Assembly (NCBI GenBank): GCA_907163375.1
Contig: CAJQUW010001972.1
Coordinates: 124,001 to 188,000 of the forward strand
Direction: 5' to 3'
Length of the DNA: 64,000 bases
Source: Prostheceraeus crozeri
Taxonomy: Eukaryota; Platyhelminthes; Polycladida; Euryleptidae
Position 1 is the stretch's first letter; each line of letters begins with the position of its first letter. Positions 43,419 to 55,737 of the stretch are shown piece after piece. The notes under the pieces were generated by a model. That model did no database searches. It worked only from the letters and a program-made list of their open reading frames with translations, and was not told the DNA's origin. The translations under genes were made by a program, and so were the position numbers.

Positions 43419-44535
43419 TGTTCCGATCTGTGCTGTGTACATTTATTTGTGAAAGTGACTCACTGACTGCCGACAAAGAAATCCCAAAAAACATTATAGA
43501 AAAACAAAAAACAAAACCTACAAACCAAACAAACACAAAAACAAACAACAAAACACCAAAAAAACAAAAAAAAACAACAAAAACCACAAAACAAACAACA
43601 AAACAAAACAAACAAAAACACAACAACAAAAAAACAAAACAAACACAACAACAAACCAAAACAACAAAAACACACAAACAAAAAAACAAAAAAAAAAAAA
43701 CAATAAAAAACAAAACAAACCAAAACAAACACAACAAAAACAAACAAAACAAAACAAAAACAAAAAAACAACAAATAAACAACAAAAACAAAACATAAAC
43801 AACACAAAACAACAAAAAAACAACAAAACAAAAAACACAAAACAAACAAAACAAACAAAACAAAACAAACAACACAACAACAACAAAAACAAACAACAAA
43901 ACAAAACATCAAAACACCCAAAAACAAAAAAACACACAAACTAACAACACAAAAACAACAACCAAACAAAAAAACAACAAAAACAAAAACAAAACAAAAA
44001 AACACAAACAACCATTAAACAACAAACAAAAAAACAACCCTAAAACAAACAAAACAAACACACAAAAAAAAACACAACAAACAAAACAAAACAAACAACA
44101 ACAAATAACAAACAAATCACAAACACAAAAAAACAACAAAAAAAAAAACAACAAAACAACACAAAACTAAAAACAACACAAACACACAAACAAAAAAAAA
44201 ACAAACAAAAACACCCAAACAACAAAACACAAAAACAACAAAAACAAACACAAACAAAAAAAAAACAACAAAACAAACACCAACAACCCAAACACAAAAA
44301 CAAACAAAAAACAACAAACCAAAAAACAAAAAAAAACAACACACAACAAACAAAAACCAACAAAAACAAAACACAAAACAAAAAAACAAACAAAACAAAA
44401 CACAAACAAAACAAACAAAACACAAACCAAACCAAAAAACAAAACCAAAACAACAAAAAAAAAAAATAAAAAATTCCGTGTTCGATCTGTGCTGTGTAAT
44501 TTATTTGTGAAAGCCCTATAGACAGCCACTGATGC
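43419..44535. repeat. A/C-only tract flanked by an imperfect direct duplication
   Basis: About 43498-44470 consists of A and C with roughly a dozen T and no G on the plus strand, without a fixed period. On its left is CCGTGTTCCGATCTGTGCTG and on its right CCGTGTTCGATCTGTGCTG. These belong to direct repeats of about 60 bp that both continue GTGTA(C)ATTTATTTGTGAAAG and end near CACTGA-TGCCG. The repeats differ mainly by single-base indels. The long Phe/Cys/Val/Leu ORFs on the minus strand here are composition artefacts. Confidence 0.85.
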
Positions 44536-44660
44536 CGCCCCAAATTTAATCACATCTTACCGACCGAAAAGCTATATCTCAATGGAAAACCTTGGAAAGG
44601 CCCCCGGATATGAGTGATGCAGATCGCGTGTTCTGATCGCAGAAATTTGAAGTACGCCAA

Positions 44661-45116
44661 TTGATTATCGACTGTGATCAACGAACGGTGGAGTCCCACA
44701 CAAGAACGATGCTCTGGGCAGAAATACAAATCGAAGGTGGATGCAGTATCGTACACACCCGCGTTCTCGTGCAACAACTCAAAGTCAAATTGAAAAACAT
44801 AAATAAATCTTCTGCGAAATCGAAGCACACAGAGAGGAAACGTTTCTGCGAACGCGAACAGGAGGTGGACCGCCATCGAAAGTGCGTTTTTACAGACGCA
44901 GAGGAGAGATTGGTGGCTCTCTATGGCGCATCGCAGCGTGTGGTGTGGAATACTGGAGGAGATGGAGATTCAAATTTGTTCCAAGGACTTCCAGAATGGC
45001 CGAAGGAAAATGTGCTCCTCAGCCAGCTTCGGACTCCTGCGGAAACTCATGGCGAAAGCAGCAGTGAGGATGAAGCAGACCAAAGTTTGGCCAAAAAAGT
45101 GAGACGTCTACGGTGA
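44661..45116 (+). CDS. Harbinger Myb/SANT-like accessory ORF, uncertain
   Basis: The 151-codon frame contains LIIDCDQRTVESHTRTMLWAE, then VLVQQLKVKLKNINKSSAKS, a Lys/Arg-rich stretch and an acidic SSSEDEADQSLAKKVRRLR tail. A Trp-Ala-Glu-Ile helix followed by a Val-x-Gln-Leu-Lys-x-Lys-Leu-Lys-Asn helix is the pattern of Myb/SANT-like proteins encoded beside Harbinger transposases, which help the transposase bind DNA and enter the nucleus. It is on the opposite strand to the transposase and inside the same terminal repeats. The true start may lie upstream in another frame. Confidence 0.5.
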   Translation: MIIDCDQRTVESHTRTMLWAEIQIEGGCSIVHTRVLVQQLKVKLKNINKSSAKSKHTERKRFCEREQEVDRHRKCVFTDAEERLVALYGASQRVVWNTGGDGDSNLFQGLPEWPKENVLLSQLRTPAETHGESSSEDEADQSLAKKVRRLR

Positions 45117-45918
45117 GGCGACCTTCCCGACCTTCGATATAATCTCTTCGAGAACTTCAGTTCAGGGCGTTGGAGACCCAAATTGAAGCAAACCAAGAGA
45201 CTATTCGTACGATGCAAGATATACGTAACATTTTAATCCATTCTCTTGCTGCAGGAGGTGTTTTTACTGACCAACTTCTTGAATAAGTTTTTATTTTGTG
45301 CATGCATTATATATTTGTTGAATAGCTTGAGATGTTTTCCGACTTGAAGATACAGCTAGTATAAATGGAATTACAAACTTTAAAATGGTAATAATTAACA
45401 GATTACGAGAATCTAAGACCTAAATTTGAAACAAATTTACTTATATTACATGCAAATGATTTCATCTGTCCTGAAAATATAGACATTAGAATATGTATAA
45501 GTTAATGTCATATTAGATTCTAAAAAGTACGATATCTTATCGCAGTATAGGCCTATGTGTATAATGACACTAAATATGACAAATTTTAGTATGAATATCT
45601 AGCTGAATAATCAAAAGCAAAAGGCACGTTCTTTCCACAGAATTTATCTAGATTATATACTTATCCCGGTTTGTATCTAAAACTGTGAAATACTAGATAT
45701 ACCTACGTATGCTACAGAAACAAATTATTTTTTAAAACCCATGCGCAATATCAAATAGAAACTGAAGCGGAATAAGAACAGTGCATGTATGCATATGCAC
45801 ATTATTGTCTAAAGAAGCGAAATTATAATGCTGAATTAAAAATTGTACATTTGCAATTGAAATCAGTAGATCATAGAATCATCAATCAGTTTCAGAATAA
45901 TCAGGCGTAAAAGCGTTG

Positions 45919-46924
45919 TCAATCAATGACTGACGGTGATGATTTCACAGTTTGAGCACTACTACCAAGTAGTTCGGAGGGAGGTTGGTCATCAACTGGA
46001 ATATTATCATCAATCTCATTCTGCTTCGATAGAACCGCAATATTATGTAAAACTGCACACGCACGTATATCAACTACAATTTTGCTTATTTTTCGTCTGT
46101 TTTCGCAGTGTAATAAATGAAAACGTTTTTTCCAACATCTTATAGTATTCTCGACCAAAACTCGAGTTCGTTTCAATGATTTGTTGAACTCTTTCTCCGC
46201 ATTAGAAATGGGATTCGACAAAGGAGTCATAAGCCAGTTTCGCAGTGGATAAGCTGAGTCTCCCAAAATATAACCGTGGAAGGGTGAGGTTTCCATATGC
46301 TCCAAACAGGACTTTGTCTCAATAATGAAGCAATCATGAGATGATCCTGGCCAATTAGCGCATACATTGGTAAAAAATCCCCTTGCATCACAGACCACTT
46401 GAACATTCAAAGAATGATAGAACTTTCGGTTTACATATTGTTGCTCAGCACTTCGTATTCGAATATGAGTTCCGTCAACCACGCCTATCACATTCGGAAA
46501 ACGCAGCTTTTGAAATGAAACAACATGTCTTGAGTCTATCAAGTCATTCGCGAAGGCCATTTCACATATCATCGAAGAGGTTGTTCAGGAGACAGGCTCC
46601 TACGTTGGTCACCGACCGAAAAGCAGGTATGACTGACTTACTCGCATGCCAAATTCCTGCATCGATAGTTGAACTTCGCCGGTTGCATAGTCGCGGAGAG
46701 CAATCGCAAGTTGAATTCTCACTGTCTAAGGCTTGACTAGGGGTCGGTCTTCGTAAGTCATCGTCAATTAATGCACAAATTTGCTTGAACGTCGTTTTGT
46801 TGAATCGAAATAATTTATAAAATAGAGTGTCACATAAGTCATATATTTTGAGTCTTTCAGTAGTTACTGTGGAATCCGCTTGATTAGAATACAAGTCCAA
46901 ATAAGCTGCCATAATGAATGACAC
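45919..46924 (-). pseudogene. Harbinger (HARBI1-like) transposase
   Basis: The N-terminal part from ATG 46924 has a helical region (LFYKLFRFNKTTFKQICALI) and a DDLRRPT segment. The DDE core begins at about 46510 with NVIGVVDGTHIRIR (first Asp), NVCANWPGSSHDCFI, YILGDSAYPLRNWLMTP (second Asp) and RVLVENTIRCWKKRF (Glu), and ends at 45919. Between the two parts the coding signal moves through other frames (an AIALRDYATGEVQLSMQEFG-like stretch), with at least two frameshifts near 46.74 and 46.6 kb. The catalytic triad is intact, but the gene is broken. Confidence 0.88.
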
Positions 46925-47110
46925 TGTAGCAGCGTGCTTATCCTGATCAAGATAGGATATACATTTCTCTTATCGCGAACTTCAGTCTCCTTAGAGATAA
47001 CCTATCGCCTTTCGAGAATTGGGTTGTCCCCAGCTAAGCTCTGGATAACCTGTGGATAACGTTATCCTTAGCTCGAACTAAGCCTTATCTGCTTTCGATA
47101 ATTCAAGCAC

Positions 47111-48760
47111 AGAGGTTTTCGGCTGCCATTTTATTGCACATATTTGAATGTCTGTCTATAACTACTTTTATCAATTTTATCAATCCACTCAAAGTCGCCG
47201 CATCGTCAGACCGTAAAAGCGATTATCTTCCCAATGCGAGTGAATTATCAGCAACCTTCCTGTCACCGTCACGAGTCACTGACTAAAGCTGCTGTGCGAT
47301 GAACAGGTGGTTTCATCAATCATTATAGAAAGTGATCGAGTGTTTTCTCGAGTGAGGACATGCTTTTCGAGAAATTTAAGTGCATACATAACAATTATCT
47401 GTAACCAGATTCAACAGATTACTTTTTACAATGAGCGCATTTCTTTTTAGGCAAGGTTCTCCTAGCAATGTGATAAATGCCATCAAATTCTGAAGTCACT
47501 TTTATTCATTCAACGTGATGATAAACAATGAATGTGCATGTATTTATGCATGGTTGTAAGATAATATGAACATTTCGATGCATCGTAAAGATTCTAATTT
47601 GCAGTATTTTTAAAAATTCTTAAATATTATTCTAATGAGAAAGCATTAATTGAATTGAATTGAGATCACTTTGAAACAGAAGCGATTTTGAGTCAAATCA
47701 TTGAAATCATTTTGAGCCATGAGATCGCGTTAGGTCGGAAACGAAATAGAGTGATTTATCATATTTTGGTCAGACAACATAGCATATGACAGATTGTCTT
47801 CGGCGAAGTGGTCAGAACATAAACGACTATGTTTATTAGGAGCGAAGTCTTTCCGTCCTATACTTCGACACCTTTTCAGGAGTATCTTTAAAAGCCAATA
47901 TTTCTACGTTCAACATTGGCGTTGTTGCTGGTTGATACATTCAAAGACAACCCTGCACCATTTTAACAGCAAACTCCGGAAGAGTCTCCGAATGAAAATG
48001 TTGGGCTTGCATTGGGATGCCTGCTCGTCACTGCACGTGATGAAGATGCAATTCATTCATCAGTGCATCAAAAATCAAAAAATCTGACGCTTGCTTGTAC
48101 GATTCCATCCTGTTCCCTTCCTATTGCCCTCACGCATGTATCACCAATGACTTCATCACGTTTTTCATTCAGCTCTAGCGACTTAATGAAACAACTTCCA
48201 CTGCTAATGTCCAATAGTAATCATTAGCTGAAAGTTCGACATGGCGGTAATATGAATCTAGCACCGCTACAAAAATATTATATCAAAATTGCACATTCAA
48301 AATTTACGAAACACGGGTAGACGAGCAATAATAAAGTTGTACCAAAAACTGTCTACACCCAAGACGTCGTTTTTGCGGTATTACAACCCCAAAGCACACG
48401 ATGGCGGTGCTATTTGGAAAAATGCTTATGCCAGTCAAACCAGCGGTAAGAATAGAATATGGAGTGTGCCAGCAAATGCCAATAGTTTGTTTCAAGAAAA
48501 TCGCACCAGATCCGGTGGAAAACCAACCCGAATGTACAAGATGGCGGGGATGTGAATTTATCACCGCCATGAAAACAATGCGTGTGCTACTTGAGCGAAC
48601 GGATAGAATTGATACCGAGTGCTACAAAGCATTTACTATTGCTTCCTGATATCATCACTTTCATGCAAAGCACCATGAGCTGATGTTTACTATTAACTTA
48701 AAGACGAGGAAACTTGTTCTCTGATTCCGTTTGTTTGACATCTTGACGACAAGTTACTCA
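47111..48760. other. non-coding stretch, nothing recognised
   Basis: Several short ORFs (47794-48087, 48289-48555 and others) overlap in different frames and show no domain. Confidence 0.35.
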
Positions 48761-49170
48761 TCATCCATCTGCAAAGTGCTGACATTGTTGCATATGTACT
48801 CGCTCATTTGAGTTAAAACTGATATTGTCGTCGGCAATCATCAGTCTGCGCAGTAAATAATCTGAGAGACAGTCGAGATAAATCAGAAAAAGAGTGGGCT
48901 CCACAACTGACCCTACGGGCACTCCTAAATTGACTAATTCGGTGGTAAACTTTTCTCCATCTCTGACGGCACTCACTGATCTGCCGGTAACAGAGGGAAG
49001 GAGCTTCATGGAAGTTCAGGACTTGGAAATATCCTAGGCAACTGATTTCGTTTCACCTCTTCTCTCAAAAACGCCGACTCTCATGCTCAGTGACATACTT
49101 AAGATGTGCTGTTGATCGAGAGTGCCTGAAGCCATGCTGCACAAGTCTAGAGCTAGATAGGTCTGCTTCT
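48761..49170 (-). pseudogene. LINE reverse transcriptase fragment
   Basis: On the minus strand, VQHGFRHSRSTAH at about 49.14 kb is a reverse transcriptase motif 2-like segment. It is followed by LGVPVGSVVEPTLFLIYLDCL (motif B; usual Gln and Gly replaced by Val and Val) and LMIADDNISFNSNE (catalytic box, first residue changed to Ile) at 48.83 kb. The region between, including motif A, is degenerate. This is an old Jockey/CR1-like fragment of about 400 bp. Confidence 0.65.
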
Positions 49171-51598
49171 GATGATTACCTAAGGGGAGGCCAAATTAAT
49201 TAAGTATAAAAATTATAACCATCTTGTGTACTTGGTTTCCCAACAAAAATTCACTAAAAACTTTTTAGCAAATGGAATGATGACGGTATCTATATGGCGG
49301 AGATGGCACTGGAGCCACGAAGTTCTTTTGCAGTGAAAGAGAGCTCATCGGCAGATACACATTGCCTCAGCAGTTTTGATGAAATTGCGGAAAGCTCTGT
49401 TGAGGTTTGCTTCAGTTTCAAGCTATCGCAACCCGTGATGATCTGGATAGATCAAAAGTCAAAAGTAATTTCAGAAAATCTGCATTTACCACTATCAGGC
49501 GAAGACAATCTTTCAAAATTATAAGTTATACTCCAGATGGTTTCTTCTAAAGCAGGACTTCTTTCAAAATTAAGGGTGGCACACATTGAAACACTCCACG
49601 TGTCGATCTGGAGGTTTATTATAGTGGCACACCTAATTTTCAACATGGCGTAGCTAACTCCACGCACGTCAGAACGACAGACATTATTTCACGCGGAGTG
49701 GACCTCTAAATAGCCTGCCTTAATGCATGCGAAAGTCCTGATCTGAAAGTCAGGCGTCATATCATTCAGGAGCCTTCTTGCATGTCATAGATCTTCATTG
49801 GAGGTATCTCACAAAAAGGCGAGCAAGCTGAAGAGTCTTATGAATGCAGTCCCCAGCCCAACCATCGCGTTGATACTGGTCGCATACAGAATGATTCTGA
49901 CATGGTGAATCATTGATTTGGTATGTATAGATTAGGATGCTATGCAGTTTTAAAAAGTTTTCATTTTTTTACCAGTCTGTTTGCCCATCAGAAAACAGGA
50001 AATACTGCTTATTTTGATGATTTTGTAGCTTCATTGAAGGTATCATGAATCAAAACAAGCTGTCATTTATCAAAGCAAGTATTTTGCATATATGTAGCCA
50101 TAAAAATAGCATGTTTTCAGTACGCTTTTTCAAAACTGCTTCCTTCGTACTGTGTGCACGTCTTCAAACATCTAACCATCTCAGATCGTCGAACGATTCT
50201 CGAAAATCCTCGCATCGAACTTTGCAGAGGACTTAGTGGAGGCATTTTTTCATGTCAGATCTGCATTCAAATCATGTCGGAGTCAAATCATTTTTTCGGA
50301 GTCCAGCACGGATGTCGGATGAATCTGTTTATCTGGAGGATGTTTGACAACCATCACCATTGACAGCATGGGACATAACTGACAATATACCTCGCCTAAA
50401 TTCTTGCCACAAAAAATAAGATAGTCGACCTTGATGGAAAATCATCTACACGAAGTCACCATTTTATCGATAACTTCGTGATTTTCACTTCGTTAACTCC
50501 GTGTCAATTAATTTGAGCACAAATAATTGCACTTTTGTATTATATCGTCTCAACATGAAACTTAGAGAACACATTGCTGTACAGTTGACAGCTGTGGCAC
50601 TGTTCACATCGCAATTAAACAAGCAACCAGCGATTGTGTTGTGAAAAACTGGCCGAACTGAAAGCTTCCTTGTCCTTAGACATTCATTCATACCGATAGC
50701 CAATATTGCACTTGCCTAGCATGCATGACAGACTCCATATGACACAGTATCTCTTCTCTATCTGCCTATCATCATCAAAAATCAGCAAAATGATCAAAAT
50801 TTCTTCATAAGTGTACCAGCAAATAAGTAGTAGACGATATTGTAGTAGCTTTTGAACCGCAGCATACCACTCGTACTTATAGATGCCAAATTAATGATCC
50901 ATCCTGTCAGATTTAAAATATTGAATTATGATGCTGTATAATATTTGAAGTGCTTTGGTGAAGTAAGATGATGTTGAATACAGGGTGATCGGGATCATCT
51001 CCAGCAACGCACGCGAATGTGGCGCAAGCACCGCTGTTGCACACTTCCTGAAACCTCAACATTCTTTCAACTTCTTGCACATGAAGGAAATTCAATTCAG
51101 AAGCATCCAGCATGTTTGATGACATTATGTATGACTTGTGTTATTGAGTTTATAGATGTGATTCTTCATTGTTGTTGACGACATATCATCAATCATAATC
51201 ATAATGGCAAAAATTGACTATTGTACGTGTATTTTAAAGCATGCAATTTCAAAAAAAGCTCTCAGAACTAAAAATGTACGAGTTTTTCCAAGAACAATCT
51301 GTACTGGATAACAAACACTAACAAATGGCAAACAATTCTTATAGACAAAAGATAGGTAGGCAATCTACTGAGAAGGTACCGCTACTTGAGGCTAAATACA
51401 AATTGTGTCGAGAGGAATACGGAAGTGATTATCAATTTCAATGTTATGTCAGTGGCACAAGGGATTGCGTTGTCCTCGGTGGGTTTGCGGGAGCTGTTGT
51501 GCATATATGATAGAGAAGTTCGTTATTCGCTCGTCAGTTTGATCCCCAGATGTCGTGCGGGCAACGAAGGTGTTGGAATAACAGCTGACAACACTGGT
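49171..51598. other. non-coding stretch, nothing recognised
   Basis: ORFs such as 49294-49524 and 50045-50236 lack motifs. No terminal repeats or RNA genes are visible. Confidence 0.35.
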
Positions 51599-51717
51599 CC
51601 AACTACCCATAACGTGCACTACACGTCATCGCTGCATTATGTTCCCGATGTTCACTCAGCGTCAGGGGAGTCGGAGTTCAGAGCGATTGACGTGGACTGC
51701 ACGTCATGGGTAGTTGG
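51599..51717. repeat. inverted repeat, 30-bp arms
   Basis: CCAACTACCCATAACGTGCA... (51599-51628) pairs with TGACGTGGACTGCACGTCAT... (51688-51717) at 27 of 30 positions around a 59-bp loop. Pairing extends more weakly outward through CAACAC/GTGTTG. It could be a small foldback transposon or a structured transcript. Confidence 0.55.
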
Positions 51718-54137
51718 TGCTGTGTTGCAAATTTGGCTTCGGGGCTCAAAACGCTAAAAATGTGTCAGGAGACAATTTCAGAAAATCGTCAGTCTCGTGT
51801 CCTCAGCCAAATCCTCAGGCTATTCTGCAAACTGCATTACTGAATGCTGTACATATGGCAATAAACGTCACCTTGACTTTCTCTTTGCAGCATTTGACAT
51901 GCTCAGAGAGAATTCCTCAGTAGACTTACATTGTAATGCATAGATGGATGCACTAGGCAGACTGACAGGGCACCCGCGTACAATACTCACACCCATTTCC
52001 TCATTTTGCCGAAATTGATTGAGTGACCCACCACTTCTGAAATGTTTGTGAAGATTCAAAAGTTTCGCGAAAAATGCCATTAGGAAAATATCAACGGATG
52101 ATATAATTGCTAGCATCTTCTTAATTATTGGATATGTTTGGATCCACACAATCAAAATTATCATGTCTGCACTCATGCAGAATACAGTGTTAGCTGCATG
52201 AATGCATTGATGGAATCAAAGTATCATGTACGTAGTAGGCTCTTCTATCCACAATGGCTGCCTCATGATTTCAACGCATTTCTACTCCAGAACAAGAACT
52301 TTATCCAATTTGAAAGTCCACATATATTGTAGCAGTTTAACAATTTGTCCATATTGCATATGCAGTCTTCTACATGCATGCCGGCTCATTATGAAGTGAC
52401 CTCGAAATACTAATCTTGAAGGTGACGTTGAACGTCATTACAAGATCGACCAACGAAGGCGCTGGACGCCGAATACCTGTCCATTTACGAATTTCACCAT
52501 TATCCAATCGACAACCTCAACCCACTTAGAGTTTTGGCTGCGCTTATTTACCACGGATCAGTTCGTACCGAGCGGATTCATGGACAGAAACAAGAAACCT
52601 CGTGCAACAAAAATTCATTTTCAAGGGAACCCGCGATAACACGCCGAAAATTCTCATCAATAATAGCGAAGCAGTCTAACTTTTGTTTCATGGCTTACTC
52701 TGTATTTAAGTTGTGTCAAAACTTCGTGCTCAGAACCTAAGAAATTGTTAGGGTTAAGTACAAAGTCAATAACATTGAATTTTAGCATTGAAATATGAAA
52801 ATCTTAAACAATGATTTCAGAAGAACACGAATTATCAGACCCAACAATTTTTGGTCGAATTACGAAATTGCTGAAAATTTTAGTCCGAGGTCTGTCCTTC
52901 AACTGTCTTCCAAAATTGATCATAAATCCGACAATGTCGATTGTAAATAAGCCTACTAATGCAATGATGAGTATGTGAATGTAGCGATGTGACCAGAAAA
53001 TGCGTGACTGGGTGCGGAGATGTCTCCAACAATTTTCCAAGTGGTGTCATTGTGTTTGAAGAGGTTAAAAATTGAAGCATATTTCTCATGGATTTTCCGC
53101 AACCGGCGATAGTTAAATTAAAGAGGAATAAACGTGACTAACAAGAATTTTCACCAGTTGGGCTGATACTTCAACATCTAAAGTTTACAAAATAATCCTG
53201 TTTCAGAGTTGCCAAGCGATGATGTAAAGTAAATGCTCAGAATATTCTTAAACCATTTCAGCATCGGTAAACTATCCTTTAAAACCAAAATGGAGTCATG
53301 TATGAAGTCACGTGAAAGGAATTTGTCAAGGTCAACACAAACTTAAACAATCGTTGATTATAATTGGAAAATTATGGGAAACAATGTCCATGGTTTCCAT
53401 CAATAATTGCCACAAATTACACTGATTTGTCATTAATCTGACGCAATCATCTGATTTTACTTAATTAAGCCATGCTAACTATGTAGAGTGTTACAAGATA
53501 TCAAGTTCAAGAATTATTGACGATTGGTGCATTATGATGTGATAAGAATGGCTCCATGTTCTGTAAGCAAATTCTAGCAGAGAAATGATTGGATCTTATT
53601 GTAGCAAGGTTAGAAATATATTTTTGTTCAAACGACTTTGAAAAGTTCATGTTTTCTACACTTCTTAAAAGAAAACAGCTGTAACTAACGAAGTCGAAAG
53701 TTAGATAATTATGTTTTCAGATTCATTTACTGGCCTTCTCGAAACTATTTTGAAGTGAAAAAATTGTTCATATTTGCTACGAATTGTCTGCCTGGTCTAA
53801 AGTCACTTTGATTAAAGACAGCAGTGGCTATTACCACACCATTGCACGCGGCTCAGCTTAATGGAGGTTACCTATAAAATAAGTAAAATGTTCCACCTTC
53901 GAAAAAAATATGTCTCGTTGTACTGAACCTTTTGCAATCTCTTACAGCTAGTGAGCAAGCTTCGCTTAAGAAATCAGAATGAATTTGTCAGAAAGCGTAT
54001 AAAGATTTGACACATCGATCTCCGTCCTACATTTCCATTTGGATCCCGCATCTCTCTGCCGTTTCAAAAACTAAATGGGACGCTCAGAATTAACTTTCTC
54101 AAGGAGAGCCTCCCGTTCGATGAACAAAGATGGTAAG
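51718..54137. other. non-coding stretch, nothing recognised
   Basis: Only short, motif-free ORFs are present in this AT-rich sequence. Confidence 0.35.
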
Positions 54138-54430
54138 CAGGTGGGTGGCCAAGATTTTCATTCGGGCGGGAGAGGGAGAGGCAGGTGAATTTTCTGGTCT
54201 TATTCTTGAGCCAAATTATCAAAATTCATTTGCGCAACACAAGTAGTCCTACAATTACCGTGTCATTGCTTACTGGAAGGCATGCATATTCATTGTCATA
54301 TACAAGATTCACATTATGAATGTAATGAAAAAATGGATCAAAGGAAAACAATTTATTCTATCAATCGCAGATGGGGATCAAATCACCTGTCGTATTCCTG
54401 AAGAACAAAATACATTTAATCTTTTTAAAA
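54138..54430 (+). mobile_element. degenerate left end of a hAT family copy
   Basis: CAGGTGGGTGGCCAAGATTT... matches the left end of the hAT at 55738 (CAGGCGCGTACCCAGGATTT...) at about 26 of 33 positions, including TTCGGGCGGG. The internal word TTATTCTATCAATCGCA recurs at about 54355 and at 56058. No right end was found. Confidence 0.5.
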
Positions 54431-55729
54431 ACTGCTAAAAATCGAAAGTCTTGTTTGACCTATCGTGGATTTGTGGTACGTTTTTGACGAATGCAAAAAG
54501 CTCAAAATGGGATGGATGGACTTCCTGCACTCTTATAGAGGTTTTAATTATTTTTTAATGTTTCTGGGATGTACCTATACGCTTGACCATAAAACCATAA
54601 AATGAAAACCATGGTTTTACTGCAACGATGGAATTTACATTGCTTGCTTCTTGCCGGTACTGGTTCGCTTCATTTTATAGAAATCACAGGACATATCGAG
54701 GACCGGTTAGAAGGAACGGAGAAGTATTCTACTGACGTTGAGCACAAGAATCCTAATGATGGCAAACCGTCTATAACATGGAACATGTTTTCTGCACTGC
54801 GGATGTTGTCGATGCGGCATTTGCAGCCTCAAGCAATTAATCGGTCCCTTTTGCTTAGGGTTGACTGGTCATTATGTAATCATCATTGTAATGGACAGAG
54901 ACGGAAGATATATTAACTTGGGGAACTCTTCTCAAGTGCTTCTGTGCGTCGAATGCTATTATCCTTTCACTTTCACAGCTGAATTTTCAGCGTTAATGTA
55001 ATTCGTTTCATGCATCTGGTCGGATTATAGCTGTGCAATCCATATCACTTCTGTCAAATGCTACATCTGATCACCCGCTGGCGATGATAACTGTAGGTGT
55101 ATATATGTCCTTCATCTAAATTCCCATAAGGAATGGGACTAATAAGGAGTGGAGTTAATACAGCATTTAGATCACCACATGGAAATATCCCTATACTCAT
55201 TAGCCACAAAATCTCCGCCCTCAGTCCCACAGTCCAACTCATTTGAACGCAACCACATCACAGCTATCATGCTATCACAGCATTCCCCTTGCCTACGCCA
55301 CTTGTGGCACGGTCAGAAAAAATTTAAGGCTTGTTAGTTTATGGAGGACAACACCCTCAAAGACGGTGAATCGAAGAGGAACATGCAGGCCTACCTAAAT
55401 TTCGGTTGTGTATGCGTACGGATAATTTAAGAATAGATTTTCTTGTATAGGTATCTCATATACGGTATCTATATAAAGAAGAGTGTGTCAACTGAGGAAG
55501 CCAAGCCTTCACATCGAAGATGTTAGGCAAACAAATGGTATTCCGTGTCAATCCGCCTCAACCCGGAGGACAATATTTGTCCCTGAAGCAAATAATTTAG
55601 GTCCGGTAGGTCAATATTAGATGTGGAACAGTTCTTAACTTGCTATGTCTGTGCTTCGAAAATGGCCCGCGATGCTGGATCGACAAGCTCTTCGGCTAAT
55701 GACGTTGCTGTTTGTTAAGGCGATTCATG
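54431..55729. other. non-coding stretch, nothing recognised
   Basis: A 104-codon ORF at 54602-54916 has no recognisable features. Nothing else stands out. Confidence 0.35.
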
Positions 55730-55737
55730 GTCAAAAT

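Larger units (their letters stand above)
43206..47110. mobile_element. PIF/Harbinger transposon with both ends
   Basis: The left end GTGCTTGAATTCTCGAAAGC and the right end, read on the minus strand, GTGCTTGAATTATCGAAAGC, begin inverted repeats of about 55 bp at roughly 85 percent identity, including CTTAGCTCGAGCTA and GATAACGTTATC-like words. Inside are a plus-strand Myb-like ORF (about 44661-45116) and a minus-strand DDE transposase (45919-46924), the two-gene layout of Harbinger elements. The expected 3-bp target duplication is not evident (CCA left, AGA right). About 1 kb of A/C-only sequence has inflated the element. Confidence 0.88.

Noticed and set aside
43460-44543. Long overlapping minus-strand ORFs (up to 183 codons) made of Phe, Cys, Val and Leu
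   Set aside because: They are produced by the A/C-only composition, are open in several frames at once, and have no protein-like features.
43203-47113. 3-bp target duplication for the Harbinger element
   Set aside because: Flanking triplets CCA and AGA do not match and shifting the boundary by a base does not help.
51386-51757. 123-codon ORF overlapping the inverted repeat
   Set aside because: No motif, overlaps other ORFs, and the inverted repeat explains the base composition.
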